In this document: positions 30,801 through 42,024 of the stretch, one piece after another | Numbering within the stretch: the stretch's first letter is position 1 | Layout: each line of letters opens with the position of its first letter | Origin: Branchiostoma floridae | Lineage: Eukaryota; Chordata; Leptocardii; Amphioxiformes; Branchiostomatidae | DNA: 64,000 nt | NCBI RefSeq assembly: GCF_000003815.2 | Contig: NC_049981.1 | Location: 2,864,167 to 2,928,166, forward strand | Direction: 5' to 3' | The notes under the pieces: model-generated | Seen by the model: only the letters and a program-made list of their open reading frames with translations | What the model was told of the DNA's origin: nothing | Databases searched by the model: none | Program-made: the position numbers and the translations under genes

Positions 30801-31931
30801 CTCACGGCTTATATTTGTTACCGGGTTCTTGGTTGATCTTAAATCCGACTTAAAATCAACCAAGGGCCCGGCCGTGGCCCAAAATAGCCGCAGGGTGTCC
30901 CACTGGGTCACGAAGGGGTCATGGCCGAAAGTGACAGAAACAGCACGTGAACTGCCCGACAGGACCCCCTTTTTTTTCAAAACATAAAGCTGGTATTTCA
31001 CGTGGGCCTAATTTTTAGATCGGCTGGAGCTCGCCGAAGTTCAGACTCGCCCACCCTTTTTGTCGAATTCTACCATACATGCCCCCCCCCCTCTTCGTAA
31101 GAGCTATATCCATGGTATTGATATTGAAGTCATATGGTTTCTAATTGTCGTGTAAAAACCCTCCACGGTGGAGTGATTTGATTTCAATGACCACCTTTCG
31201 GGGCACTTCTATTATTTATCAGTTAACACGGAGTACAATACAACGATATCACCAAGAGAATCGACCATATACGTGCCTATATATGTCCAAATGGGCTGTC
31301 CCAATCCATTGGGACACCGGGGGTGTTCTGGTGTTCCATCAGAAGTGCTGGGTTGTTCTGTTCCATTCAGACTACTTGGTTGTTCTGTTCCATTCGGACT
31401 ACTTGGCTGTTCTGTTCCGTTCGGACTACTTGGCTGTTCTGTTCCGTTCGAACTATTTGGTTGTCCTGTTCCGTTCGAACTACTTGGTTGCCCTGTTCCG
31501 TTCGAACTACTTGGTTGTCCTGTTCCGTTCGAACTACTTGGTTGTCCTGTTCCGTTCGAACTACTTGGTTTTCCTGTTCCGTTCGAACTACTTGGTTGTC
31601 CTGTTCCGTTCGAACTACTTGGTTGTCCTGTTCCGTTCGAACTACTTGGTTGTCCTGTTCCGTTCGAACTACTTGGTTGTCCTGCTCCGTTCGAATTCTC
31701 GGGTTTTTCCTTTAACTTATCCTCAGGACATTTGTGTTGTCCCTTCAGCTTTACCCTCGAACATTCCTCCCAAAGGCCCTTGGTGCCCACGGCCATCTCG
31801 GTAGTGTTGCCGTGACAGGGGGGCCAGATGCCGGGCTGGAGTGACACCCACACGGGGGTGATGACTCCTCCCAGGAAGAGCGCCAGTCCCAAACACGTCA
31901 GGACCACGCCCACAAGATGGCGGACGTCCAT
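27716..31931 (-). CDS. Claudin-like four-helix protein A with glycosylated repeat loop (complete, 3 coding exons)
   Basis: Exons 31931-31277 (or -31253), 30647-30480 and 27885-27716. Product about 330 aa (338 with the alternative donor). Topology: helix 1 (about 7-29); first extracellular loop with W...GLWEEC and a second cysteine after ten residues, the claudin/PMP22 signature; then 13 units of GQPSSSNGT; helix 2 (FSVVLGLMLLLPGAFLAV); helix 3 (IFTTLIILGGAFGGIGAL); a short second loop; helix 4 (VSFYLTWIQTVFTVTGGVL); a short tail ending MVSV. Claudins and relatives build cell-cell junctions or act as membrane adaptors; whether this one does is unknown. The paralogue at 42551-47172 shares the helices and signature. 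The last intron holds a retrotransposon tail. Confidence 0.82.
27960..28095 (+). repeat. Short tandem repeat, about 21-bp unit
   Basis: Repeats of CACGAATCACTATGCGAAACG and variants, in the last intron of claudin-like gene A next to the retrotransposon fragment. Confidence 0.8.
28150..29235 (+). mobile_element. 5'-truncated non-LTR retrotransposon with 318-codon ORF fragment
   Basis: The open frame 28166-29122 encodes the C-terminal part of a reverse-transcriptase polyprotein: CIKPILLYGCEIWGKD, typical of the region after the catalytic domain, and a late Cys/His cluster (CKYCPSNAVEDESHF...C). The catalytic core with its YADD box is absent, so it is dead on arrival. The 3' end (CTCGGGCAAGAACTTGCAAT, then AAA) is shared with 8258-8430. 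It sits antisense to claudin-like gene A inside its last intron. The unbroken frame suggests a young insertion. Confidence 0.85.
29936..30082 (+). repeat. Tandem duplication, about 73-bp unit
   Basis: Two copies of a block with AGTTCAATAGTAATAAAAGT and GGCACCAAATATGGTAG, in an intron of claudin-like gene A. Confidence 0.75.
30246..30470 (+). repeat. GGAA-rich microsatellite and AATG run
   Basis: Interrupted GGAA/GGAAG repeats with a GAATGAAT segment in the middle, immediately next to the donor of exon 2 of claudin-like gene A. Confidence 0.85.
30480..30647 (-). CDS. Exon 2 of claudin-like gene A: helix 2 to start of helix 3
   Basis: 168 bp, phase 1 at both ends. It opens MKGHTHAFQLTRFSVVLGLM and continues LLLPGAFLAVTAACRGELDS to TLIILGG. 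The arginine before helix 2 (LTRF) matches the conserved arginine that closes loop 1 in claudins. The paralogous exon 43636-43794 reads YHIARFCIMLSTMLLLPGAF. Confidence 0.83.
30705..30985. mobile_element. Foldback MITE, CCCGTCAGGGCC family (best copy)
   Basis: The arms are GTGCCCGTCAGGGCCCC and GAACTGCCCGACAGGACCCC (inverted, imperfect), meeting in the hairpin TTGGTTGATCTTAAAT / ACTTAAAATCAACCAA near 30847. Related copies are at 1700-1895 and 3345-3595, and possibly the last 30 bases of the window. Non-coding; intron 1 of claudin-like gene A. Confidence 0.65.
31277..31931 (-). CDS. Exon 1 of claudin-like gene A: helix 1 and first extracellular loop
   Basis: The ATG at 31931 is chosen because the paralogue starts at the same residue (MDVRHLVGVV versus MNIRQHIGVI), although the frame stays open upstream. 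The loop contains GIWPPCHGNTT, GLWEECS and the NGT repeats, and ends near QPIWTYIG. The paralogue ends SPHWISVG just before its GTGAG donor. The aligned site here is G|GCACGT, a GC donor. A GT alternative (G|GTGATA) in the same phase lies 24 bases on, at 31253. Confidence 0.75.
31332..31682 (-). repeat. 27-bp coding minisatellite: 13 units of GQPSSSNGT
   Basis: Thirteen 27-base units in frame within exon 1 of claudin-like gene A. Twelve units keep NGT, an N-glycosylation sequon, and all are rich in S and T. The later units drift (EQPSSPNGT, EQPSTSDGT). On the plus strand the same array gives spurious long open frames. Confidence 0.93.
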
Positions 31932-33312
31932 GCCGTCCGAAGAGGTGATTTTGGAACTCGTCTTCACAACTTTGAGTGCAGAACTGGAAAAGATAACACA
32001 GTAAATTTGTGTTTTGACCATTGTCTGATAAAGGACAAAAGAATGAGTCCAAGGCCACAGTAGGTAGTTTCGAGAAATACAAGATACGATGAATCTAATT
32101 TGACATAAACACATGCATGTCGAGTTCTCATGAATTCAACAATGCCACAACTATCATGATCATCCTCTATTATCATGTGGTAGCCGATAATCCTTCCTGT
32201 AAAGTTTGTTAATAATTCAACAATTTCTCCTGCATTGGCAGGTACATTCATCAAATGGAATTCCCCCGTCAGCCGCAAGTAAGTGAGATCGTGACCTGCA
32301 CTATATTCATGTGTTTCTGAGGTACTGTTCTGAGTTAAGATTGATAGAAATTAAAATATTTTCCTGTCCTTGAGTCTTTGAGCTTTATTTTTTTTTGTCT
32401 TAATATATTCAATAGATTATAAGGCTTAACAATTTAGACAAAGCCGCGAATAATCGGTGGAAGAGAAACTCGTTATCATGAGCGTGATCGACCACCTTTG
32501 CAACTCAGGGGGAAGAAATGTAAGTATGTCAGTATCCATTGAGTCATTACATATATCACCTTAGCACCATCTGGTGCCGGACAGACGACGACAACCCGAA
32601 AATACTGTAACTAACTATTTAAATTGTTTTTGATACATTTGTCTGTCTGTGTTTCCGTTCTTTCCTTAGGCACGTTTCACAACAGAGTAATGTCAGTCAA
32701 AACCTTATTTGCATAATTAGTAAGCTACAAGTAAACAAGAGGAACAAGAAGCCCTACATTTTCTTTTGTTACTGGTACTTTACTTCTACTTTGCTTCGCT
32801 GTCTAAATCCATTGCTAGACGCTTCACCGGCAACCTGTGTAATCAAGTGTTGTCGGTAACCTGGCCGACCCTAGAAAAAAAAAAAAACTACCGCGTGCCT
32901 TCCCTGACCGGCTGCTGACGAATGGCCCAAATTTTCGATCTGAGTGGTGACATTCATAAAAGAATAACTTTATTTCACATTCTGCGAACAATTTTTTTGC
33001 CTTGAACAGTTGCTAACTATACGAATGTGTAGTAATCATCTTCCCTCTTTTTTTTCAAATTATCTAATTATTATTATTAACTATATATACTTTTGCGTGC
33101 ACAGTGTATATAGCAATCAAAATATGAAAATGCCAGTGCCAGTGCCAGTGCCATTGGGAGTGCAAAGGATCGTGGAGAGCGGCATATTTTCCTTCCCGGC
33201 GTATTATCAGTTAAAAATCGCGAATCAACATCCCCCCCCCCTCCCAACAACTTACGCCAATGCCCCCAGAGGGGCCGGTGAAGGAGACTACCGATTACTG
33301 CCTTATTTAGGC

Positions 33313-34262
33313 TTAACCCTATTCAGACCGGGGGGGGGGCTTTTGAGGCCCGCGCTAACTTCGATGTCCTATAACGCCAGAACGGCTTACGCTAGACCCA
33401 CCAAACTTGGTGAGTTTTCCTAAAATATTGTTGGCAACAAGTTTAGAAAGTTTGAAAAATTTTCCACTTTTTCGTGTTGCCATGGCAACCGTTTGTTGAC
33501 AGGCAGTTTTGCCAAAAATCACTATTTTTGGTTCTAACAATGTATTTTTCTCATTTATTTGCTATATTACTGCTATTTTGTTACATAAATAAAATGTTAT
33601 ATTATTTAGCATATCTTTCATAATTATATATGCATAAATTATGCTAATTTGATGACGTCATCAGCCCAAAATCCAAGATGGCGGACCGTATGTCCAGATC
33701 AAGAATAATAAGCTAATTGTCCCTTAAAATTTGTAACCACCTGGTATTTTTTCATCAAAAACCATCTAAATGAATGAATCTAGTCTATTTCCATTGCCCT
33801 TTGTGGTTATTTGTTGCAAAAAAAGTATTTTTAAAAATTCAAGGTGGTCGATATAATATGGCGGAGCCCAACTCGTATCTAAGATGTGCATGACGTCATT
33901 GTATGACGTCATTTTGACGTCATTGATGTTGCTATTGGCAACGCAAGTCGTAATAAACATTATTATTCTGTTATCTGCACTTGTTGTTACATTTTTGTAG
34001 CATAACTTGAAGTTTTCTGAGAATACCCTTTTTTCATGGGTCCGGCCAATATAATCAAATTGATGACGTCATAATTACGTCATCTTACGTCAACGTAACG
34101 TCAAACGTCAAATACATGTCAGATATTATGTCGACATTATGTCCTAAAAATTTGGTGGCCCTACGGCACGTCGTTTTAGAGTTATAGGACTTCAAAGTGG
34201 AGGGCCTCAAAAGCCCCCCCGGTCCAGGGATGACCAAAAAAGCCCGGTCTGAATAGGGTTAA
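33313..34262. mobile_element. piggyBac-like non-autonomous element, copy 1
   Basis: 950 bp bounded by TTAA on both sides (33313-33316 and 34259-34262), with terminal inverted repeats starting CCCTATTCAGACCGGG. TTAA target duplications and CCCT ends are the signature of piggyBac elements. A second inverted block (GGGCTTTTGAGGCCC... / ...GGGCCTCAAAAGCCC) lies just inside. No transposase frame. Five exact TGACGTCA palindromes lie inside (33653, 33891, 33904, 33915, 34064). Copy 2, in the opposite orientation, is at 49457-51364. Confidence 0.85.
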
Positions 34263-34485
34263 GCACTGCACGTTCTTGCAACAAGTGTGCCCTATTTATT
34301 CAAAAACTGTTATTTTTTATCACGCATGTTTGCTGTATTGAGCTCGTTGCATGTTACCTATACACCCTTCTTGTTTTTCTAAGACAACGTAAATTCAGGC
34401 TTGCAAACAACAAGTGGTATGTAGCATTCAAACGTGTATGTCGGGAGAAAAGAGAATTCCGAGAGATCACGAAAGACTATCAACA

Positions 34486-34705
34486 CTGATTTTGCCAATT
34501 TTCGTGAGAAGAAAAAAACACACTGATTTTGCCAATTTTCGTGAGAAGAAAAAAAAACTGATTTTGCCAATTTTCGTGAGAAGAAAACCACCCCACTAAT
34601 TTTGCCAATTTCCGTGAGAAGAAAAATAAAACACTGATTTTGCCAATTTTCGTGAGAAGAAAAAAACCCCACTAATTTTACTAATTTTCGTGAGAAGAAA
34701 AATAG
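34486..34705 (+). repeat. Tandem repeat, about 35-bp unit
   Basis: Six to seven units of ACTGATTTTGCCAATTTTCG followed by TGAGAAGAAAAA, differing mainly in the length of the A run. Spacer upstream of claudin-like gene A. Confidence 0.9.
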
Positions 34706-34904
34706 ACAGAGAAAATCAATAGAATCAGCACTCCATCCATTAGCTTTGAATAGGTTCAGTTCATAGACGTTAAAACATGTTCGTTGAACAAGACATAACA
34801 CACATAATTAATGTCCTAAATGGTGTGTGGCGTTTGTAAAGAAACCAAAACCAGAGTGAATGAAGGTAATGATGTAGAATGAATAGGTAGGTAACATCAA
34901 CTAT

Positions 34905-35112
34905 CATAATTCCACCAGGTTCCATAATACCGCCACCTAAAAATAAACTTAGTATAGAGGTCTTCCCAAGATTGTCTTGGACACCGAATGTTAAATATCC
35001 TAGATGTAATACAATTCAGATATTTATGTGTTGAAGACAATCTTGAGAAGGCCTCTATAACAACCTTTTTTGAGGTAGCGGTATTATGGCACCTGGTGGA
35101 ATTATGCGAATG
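34905..35112. mobile_element. Foldback element with about 78-bp arms
   Basis: The left arm from CATAATTCCACCAGGTTCC and the right arm ending CACCTGGTGGAATTATG are inverted copies with few mismatches, around a loop of about 50 bases. No coding capacity. Superfamily undetermined. Confidence 0.75.
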
Positions 35113-35479
35113 TATGTTATACAGGTTTCCAGCACTGTTATCCAGTGTTAATGTTACTATGATTCCATACATGACTGTTAGTGTTTTAAGTGTCTTCACT
35201 ATAAGGTTGAAAGAAACAGACTATTCCAAAAAGTCGCTACATTTTCACTGAGCTTTTACAATCTAGGACATCACCAAAAGGCTACTGTTATTACTTAAAT
35301 TAGAAAACTCACGCACTCATTTTGCAGTGTGTTGGACAGTTCATCAATCATTATGAAGAAGTAAAATCCAATAATAGATGTACCTTCAGTTGACTAGACA
35401 TCAGTGTTATGTAACCTTTCGTTTTCTCTTAAGAACGTTCATGCAGTTAGTCTTCGGGCATTATTTTTCGCATAAAATG

Positions 35480-35945
35480 TATTTTAAATCATCCAGTGTT
35501 AATGTTACCATTAACCCAGGACTGTCAAGATTGTTATATGTATTTTTGTATTATTTGTTATTGCTACCATGTTGCGCACTTTTACTAAATTAACAAAAGA
35601 TATACTGTTATTCAGTGTTAATATTTTCATAATTCCTTACAGGACTGTTATTCAGTTTCAATGCTATCATAGGTCTACATAGTATTGTTAAGCTTGTTAT
35701 ATGTATTTTTTGTAGTAGTAATATATTTTTACAATTACTAGCATGGTGCGCACTTTTATAAAAAAAAAGACACACAGACTTACAGTACTATTTATATACA
35801 GTGTTAATTTTGCCATAATTCTATAGAGGACTGTTGGACAATGTTAATGTTATCGTAAGTCTACACAGTACTGTCAAGCTTGCTCTATGTATTTTTGTAG
35901 TAATCTAATTTTGTAATTTCTACCGTGTTGCGCACTTTTGTACAA
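35480..35945. repeat. Tandem repeat, three units of about 150-190 bp
   Basis: Three diverged units, each with CAGTGTTAATGTT or a variant, then AGGACTGT and TTGTTATATGTATTTTTGTA, ending GCATGGTGCGCACTTTT. A partial unit may lie at 35125-35200. Confidence 0.75.
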
Positions 35946-36959
35946 GAAGGGAAAGAGTCTTACCTTGTAATGAAACCACTGCTGATATTTCCACAATAAA
36001 ACAAGGTGGGTTTCTTCTGTCTTATTCCTTTGGATCGAGAAAGGGTTCGAAAACCTTCCTCTTCGGTAGCTCGCAGGGAAAACAAGACATCCTCCCGATG
36101 TCCCTTGGGGATAAGATGTTATTTGGCTTTAGAGTGACTTAATGGTCAACTTAGCAGGCGTTACTGTGCCATCATCGCTGCTTATTAAATATTCAACAGG
36201 GGAATGGTTATTAAATATTCAACGGACAAATGGCACTACTACAGACAGGGCCAGATGTTCCTCTCAGAACCGAAAAAAAATTAAAACGAAAACGAAACAT
36301 TAGTAAAGGGGTAAGAATAGCTTTTTCGCTGTTTTCGTAATAGAAAAAAGAATATTACCAATCGGTAGAACTTATGATATCCTCTGAACCTTCTATAATT
36401 GGAAAAAAATAGACTTTATATTTACTACCAATTTACAAAGTCAATAAACGTATAGGAATTTTCCAACTCATGTAACTAGCAGTACCAAAACCAATTTCAT
36501 ATCACACTTCTCGTAGAAATGCACAAGATGAAATAAGTAAATAAATAAAGACGTCAAAGCGACCAATATGTGATGTAGGACTAGTACTTCGTTTCAAATA
36601 AAAAAAAAATTATCTCTCTCCTCTCTATGCAAGGGCCAGTGCACCTATGCCTATGTTGTATACAGTTGTTTCGATTGGAGTAGGCTGGATTGTTTTTGCA
36701 CCAAAATTCAGTCCGATTTGTCTTGATTATAACAGGGTTAAACTGTGTGCTCTTTGGGGAGAGGGGGCGTAAATTGCGCGTGGTGACTGTACAGCTAGCT
36801 AGCGCGTAATGGAATTAGTATTCCCATGGCTTACTATACGCTACTTTACTGAAGCCAAGAAATCCCACCTGTCAGGCATGCATCCATGTAAAGCCGTCAG
36901 ACATGAACCACTTTTGTGTTCTATTGACCTGCCTCATTTTCTGATCTCACTGGGCTGCT

Positions 36960-37255
36960 TTTTGGCAAAAGACATTATAATGTTCGCTAATTGGTCGCCT
37001 AAAATGACGAATTTTTGAAGATTGCAATAGGCAAAATGTCGCGAAGTGGCGCAAACTAGATGCGAAATAGTCGCCAACACTAGTTGCAAATTTTTTTTAT
37101 TAAAGTGATGATTTCTCAAAATTTAGCTGTATCTCGTGTCTAATCTGGGTGGAAACTAAGGATGTGACATCCCGAATGCGGCCATTTTCTTTGGGGGGGG
37201 GGGGGGGTACCCGAAAGGAAATATTGGCAAAGTTGCCAAAATGATTTGTCGCCAA
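36960..37255. repeat. Copy of the GTCGCCAACAGGCGC dispersed repeat
   Basis: Contains TAGTCGCCAACACTAGTTGC, AACTAAGGATGTGACAT, a GCGGCCATTTTCTTT block and TGATTTGTCGCCAAGAG, matching 40255-40442 in order. A 15-base G run interrupts it. Confidence 0.55.
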
Positions 37256-37564
37256 GAGATACCAGCTTCGCAATCAAATGACACACTGCCTAAGCTTCAT
37301 AATGGTTGATCAGACACTTCCAGCCAAAAGCAGTGCTTTGATTGATTTCTTTCCTTAATGCACGTTAAGTCTATAATGTATGAAACGTCGGAAGACAGAT
37401 ATCGCTACCTGACGTTTCCTAACTCTCAAAAGCTGCTTGTATAATTTTTGACTAATGTTGAACTCATAAATCCTCGGTGCTAGTTCTAAGGTTTTGTTAT
37501 TATCCAGGCGTTAGAAAAATACAGGTTGCTTTTTCTGGTAACCCGTCAAACTACGCTAGCAATA

Positions 37565-38070
37565 TCTATGTGGGGTCGTGGGGCGTATCGGCACGGTGTT
37601 CGGCTCAGAACCAAATGGTCCCGGGTTCGAATATCGTGCCATCATGTCACGGATCTTGTGTCATTTTGTGCCCTTGGGAAAGGCATGGAGGTCGGCAAGG
37701 TACAAAAGTGTCCGGACCAAGCTGCCATTCGACCTCAATACGACAGTAATTTTCCAAGGTGCGGTCAGGTTACTGTAGGTTTTGAACCACTCATACCGAT
37801 AAGGACTTCTGCTCATTTCGATAAGTGTGGTGGGATCTTTAACTTGCGTGGGGTGTGGCTCTCCCCAAACACGAGACCTCCATTTAACGTCCTATCCGAG
37901 GGACGGCCCTAACCGAAACTAGGCACTCATTTTCACCTTAGTGAAATGAGGAAAGTCGTGTTAAGTGCCTCTCCCAAGGGCATCTGGACCAATCAGTGGT
38001 TTGGTACCCGTCCCCTCTGGGGTCTGGGTCAAACACCTCACCGAATGTGCCACGCGATGCCACAAATTAG
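37565..38070 (+). mobile_element. tRNA-derived SINE-like element
   Basis: The 5' part resembles a tRNA promoter: CGTATCGGCACGGTGTTCGG, then a B-box GGGTTCGAAT near 37622. The body includes CTCTCCCCAAACACGAGACC, CATTTAACGTCCTATCC and GGGACGGCCCTAACC, which recurs at 61045-61190 (+) and 59750-59880 (-). A head with a pol III-type promoter and a conserved tail is the layout of a SINE. Family not named. Confidence 0.65.
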
Positions 38071-39469
38071 GGCTTTACAAAGTTGATATAAGAATGTGCA
38101 GCAGTGAACTATATTGAACACGCCTTTTACATTTCAAAAGTTTCATTATCAAAAAAGACACACGGTGATTGGTGAGCACACTGCAGTTTAATTCACATGT
38201 ACGCAATATACAATCCCGGCTTTCGTACATATAAAAAGTTCTAAGATTTGCATCTTTTCTTTTACGCGCCTTACAAACAGGAATGCTTCATTTGCATATT
38301 TGTTACCAATGTGGAATGCTTCATTTACATAGTTGCTACCTATGTGTGAAAAACCGAGGCTCGTGGCATGAGGTCCTACCGCCTTGTCAAAAGACACATA
38401 CGAGCACGAATAGTGAATGCCAGATAGATACATACGCGACAATACTGAATTAAAGGAGCCCTAAACTTCTCAAGGGGGCGTTACTTTCTGGTAGATTTTG
38501 CACAATGAATATATAATCTGCCACTTTTTTTTTTCAAAATTACGGTAATTACGCGACGACATGTATTTGTAAAGCATATGATACTAATAACCCCCGTACA
38601 GACCCTCCCCGTGTATTCATTATACGTACAGACATTTTGCTTAGTGTAAATATTTTCTGCATTACGTTATGCGGTTCTATGAGCACACGTGCACCAAAAA
38701 GACCAGTTGTTGACAAGATACAGAAAAACTTTTACGAGAAAAGTGTTGTTGCCTTAAAATTGTTTTTGTTAGACCTTGTCAGACACATTGTCACATGTAC
38801 AGGCCGAGAATGCTTATTACGCTTGGAGGGTATTTGAGGAGCCTGGCAGAACTGAATGTTTTTTCTTGCACGCAAGAGCACTGGGTACTTTATCGTATAC
38901 CGTGAATAAATATGCATTTTGTATAGTATTAGAAAACAACGCCCCCTTGTGGAGTTCAGGGCAAATTCATGCCACAATTGCACCATACATTCGCATTTCT
39001 ACCTCACAACACGCAGCAGCTATTTTTAGGCTCTACATCATAGCTTATTTGATGCCATATTGCACTGGTGTTCCATATCGACACAAGCCCTGTAGACTCA
39101 CATACGTAATGTGAAATTGAGTGACCACTACACTACACAGTTCTAAACATTAGAGAATCTAAGTACTGTACAAAACACATAAAATATACACAACATTCGT
39201 GAAAAATAGAACCTTTGGCAAATTGAAAAGATATATAAGATTATGCCAAGAACACTGTATATATATCGCTCTTGATATACCCACAATAAGACACACGTGT
39301 TTTGCGATGAAGATGATAATTGACATTAGGGTTAGGTTAGGGTAATGTATGCGGAGCGTCCTATCTTAGCTTGTAGTGCTTACTGTAGACCTGTTACTTT
39401 TATTACAAATTGCTTTGTATTGACATTCCGTGAGCCGTATCTCACTGGACCAACCTGTGGCGCCGACTA

Positions 39470-40044
39470 CGAGGGCGTTAATAAGTAATGCCCCTGACCC
39501 ACTTCCAGTTGTCTGATCTAGATGAAATTTTGCATGTGTAATGATTTATATCTCTATGGGTTATGTTGACAAATACAGCTCTGCAATAATTGTGGTTTCT
39601 GATGTACAGGTGTTTGAACTAGTCAGGTGTGAAATAGAGCAAGGGGTGAAATGAGCCAGTTGAGTGTCGCGCAGTGATCCGGTTTTTGTATTTGAAAGGA
39701 CGCACACCAAAGGAGACTTTTGATGAAATGAAAGAAACTTATGGTGATGATGCCCCATCATATGACCTTGTAAAACGCTGTCATCGTGAAATCAAACATG
39801 GCCGGAAGTCTGTGAAAACAGCTCCCAGACCTGGTCGTCCCTCTTCTGCCATTGATGAGGCATCTGGTGGAGGACCAACCTGAGGTGTTCTACAAAAACG
39901 GTGTCCAGAGCTGCATGAAACAATGGGAGAAATGCATAACTCTGGGAAGTTTCTATGTAGAGAAAGACTAATAACTGTGCCAAGTTTCATTAATCTCCTG
40001 CTATGGGGAATGGGTCAGAGGCATTACTTATTGAACGCCCCTCG
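39470..40044 (+). mobile_element. Internally deleted mariner element
   Basis: 575 bp with TA at both flanks (39468-39469, 40045-40046) and inverted repeats of about 37 bases (CGAGGGCGTTAATAAGTAAT / its complement at 40010-40044). Inside, 39674-39883 encodes the N-terminal helix-turn-helix part of a Mos1-type transposase (RFLYLKGRTPKETFDEM and TAPRPGRPSSAIDEA). The frame has no ATG in register and the catalytic DDE/D domain is deleted. It is non-autonomous but could have been moved by a full-length relative. Confidence 0.88.
39674..39883 (+). pseudogene. Mariner transposase N-terminal fragment
   Basis: A fragment of about 65 residues with SYDLVKRCHREIKHGRKSVK, the DNA-binding HTH region of mariner transposases. 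It lacks a start codon in frame and everything after the linker, so no enzyme can be made. Confidence 0.85.
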
Positions 40045-40254
40045 TATGTTCGCAAATAGACACCAACACGTCGCAACTTTGTATTGTCTAGTAGTTGTGT
40101 CAATTTTCCGCATGAAATGGTATTTTTTTTTATTTAATAAAAAGTCGCAATTTGCAAACTATCTTTTTGATAAATATCTATCGTAACAGTTCTACTTTTT
40201 TTCATATCAATGGTAACACTGCTATTTTCAATGACAGTATCTTGTGTCTTTAAT

Positions 40255-40442
40255 ATTTGGGATGAAACTGAGGATGTGACATTCCGCGCGCCGCCATTTT
40301 GTTTTTAGAGGTCACATATTTTACACGTGTGTCGCACGTCAGTTGGGATCGCAAGGGAAAATTTCAATTCCAATTCGCAATAATTTGTCGCCAAAAGGCG
40401 CAGCCCAGTGAGATTGCACAGCCCAGCATTTTTATCCATTTT
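40255..40442 (+). repeat. Best copy of the GTCGCCAACAGGCGC dispersed repeat
   Basis: It reads in order AAACTGAGGATGTGACATTC, CGCCGCCATTTTGTTTTTAG, AGGTCACATATTTTACACG, TGTCGCACGTCAGTTGGGAT, AATTTGTCGCCAAAAGGCGC and a CATTTTTATCCATTTTGC end. Used here as the family reference. A short related stretch lies at 40050-40080. Confidence 0.6.
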
Positions 40443-42024
40443 GCAAGTAATCTTTACTTCTACGTCCTTTATAATGAAGGGAAAATGCATACAGTTTTTA
40501 TGTTAATAAATGGCGATGATAACATCCACTGCGATATCCATCACTCGTATCTACAGAGAGCAATTTTGGAAAACGCTTTTGCGACTATGTTTCTACCTAT
40601 GAGTTTTGTACTATTAGGACACACGTCTTAGCACACATTTTTGACGGATACACTATTGTACTGACTATTTAATAGTAGACAAGCCGTAAATGTCGCCATA
40701 ATTTGCCCCTATGGAACGGGGGTTTTGTAGTCACTAGAACTGGTGTTCCGGCCTTGTCTGTTCGCACTGCGTTTGATTGCTAGTCACGCCATGGGGACAT
40801 TAACAGGTAGTTCGCGGTGTGAAAGAAAATGAAATAGGCCAGAAACTGCACATATTTCCAACGAGGCATGATATTATCGAGTTACTATGTCTTCCCCGAT
40901 AAGGAATACATTTTGTTTTTGCTGCTGTGTTATTCTTCAAGCTTCTTTCTTCTGTTTTTTTTTTCTGTCAGGAGCCAATCAGAGCGTAGAGCTGCCGTGA
41001 ACCTATCAGGAACTGCATTTGCATATTAGCTGTTAAAACAAATATGAACAATTACAGGTTTTTGATATCCTATAGGGCAAGCCTAGTGGTAATCTAAAGA
41101 AATTAAGAAGATTTAGGGTGGCTCTTTTTACTTGCACAAAATAATACAGACATCGTCAAAAAATCAAGCAGATTTAGGGTTGACAGAAATCAAGCAGGTT
41201 GTAGATTGGAAAACATTTTGCATTTTCGGGGGAAATGTTGCCTCTCTAGTTTTCATACATTTTGCTGAGAGATTTCTGAATTATTCTGGAGCCTGACCAG
41301 TAAGATCATAGATGATGTTGACACGTTTCCCTTGTATATGCCATTGGCACTCCAGAACAAGATATAGAGCATGCATTCCATACTCAGTTGTAGCTGCAGT
41401 GAGTATGGAATTTCAATGGACTCACAGGGCTTGTTTTAATAATCTCCTTCGCACATTTCAATACGCATGTGCGGGCGACAGGAATTTTGGGTAAACTTGT
41501 AAACATTCGGCTAGTTTACAGGTGCCATGAAATTCTGGAGATTGTTGCACAATCGAAACAATGGTCGAGACTGTTTATGTCTGAAGGGCCTTCACCTTTG
41601 ACATATTACCCAGAATTCCTGTCGCTGCACGTGCGCAGTGAAGTGTCTGCAAAAGAGCTTATTTCTGCGATGTGCTCCTGCGGTATTTTTTTCTGTGAGA
41701 TTTACACTTCATAGTGATTATTCAAAAGGATAACAAGATATCTAAATGTTCAAAGGCTTTTGAGCCACGATGGACTTCAGAGCAAATAGCTATGCCCGCC
41801 TCCTTGTCAGTGTCCCTCTGACATCACGTGAAAAAACGCTCTTTGCTACTTACAAATGTACTTGTACAGTAGCTGTTCAATGTTCATGTAGCGATTTCTT
41901 GATATGTCCTTCATATTTCCCGGTGGACGTCGATGGCTGTCTTTCAACAGTGATGTAGGTGGTGTAGGGTTAATATGGCTCCACAAGTTCACGGGTACGT
42001 CGATGAAGGTTAGACATCCAGGTA

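Noticed and set aside
31145..31815. Long plus-strand frames of 130-219 codons
   Set aside because: They are antisense readings of the 27-bp coding minisatellite of claudin-like gene A. The minus-strand frame has the claudin signature and fits the splice pattern.
39674..39883. SETMAR-like or other host gene
   Set aside because: It lies between mariner inverted repeats and TA duplications and lacks a start and the catalytic domain.
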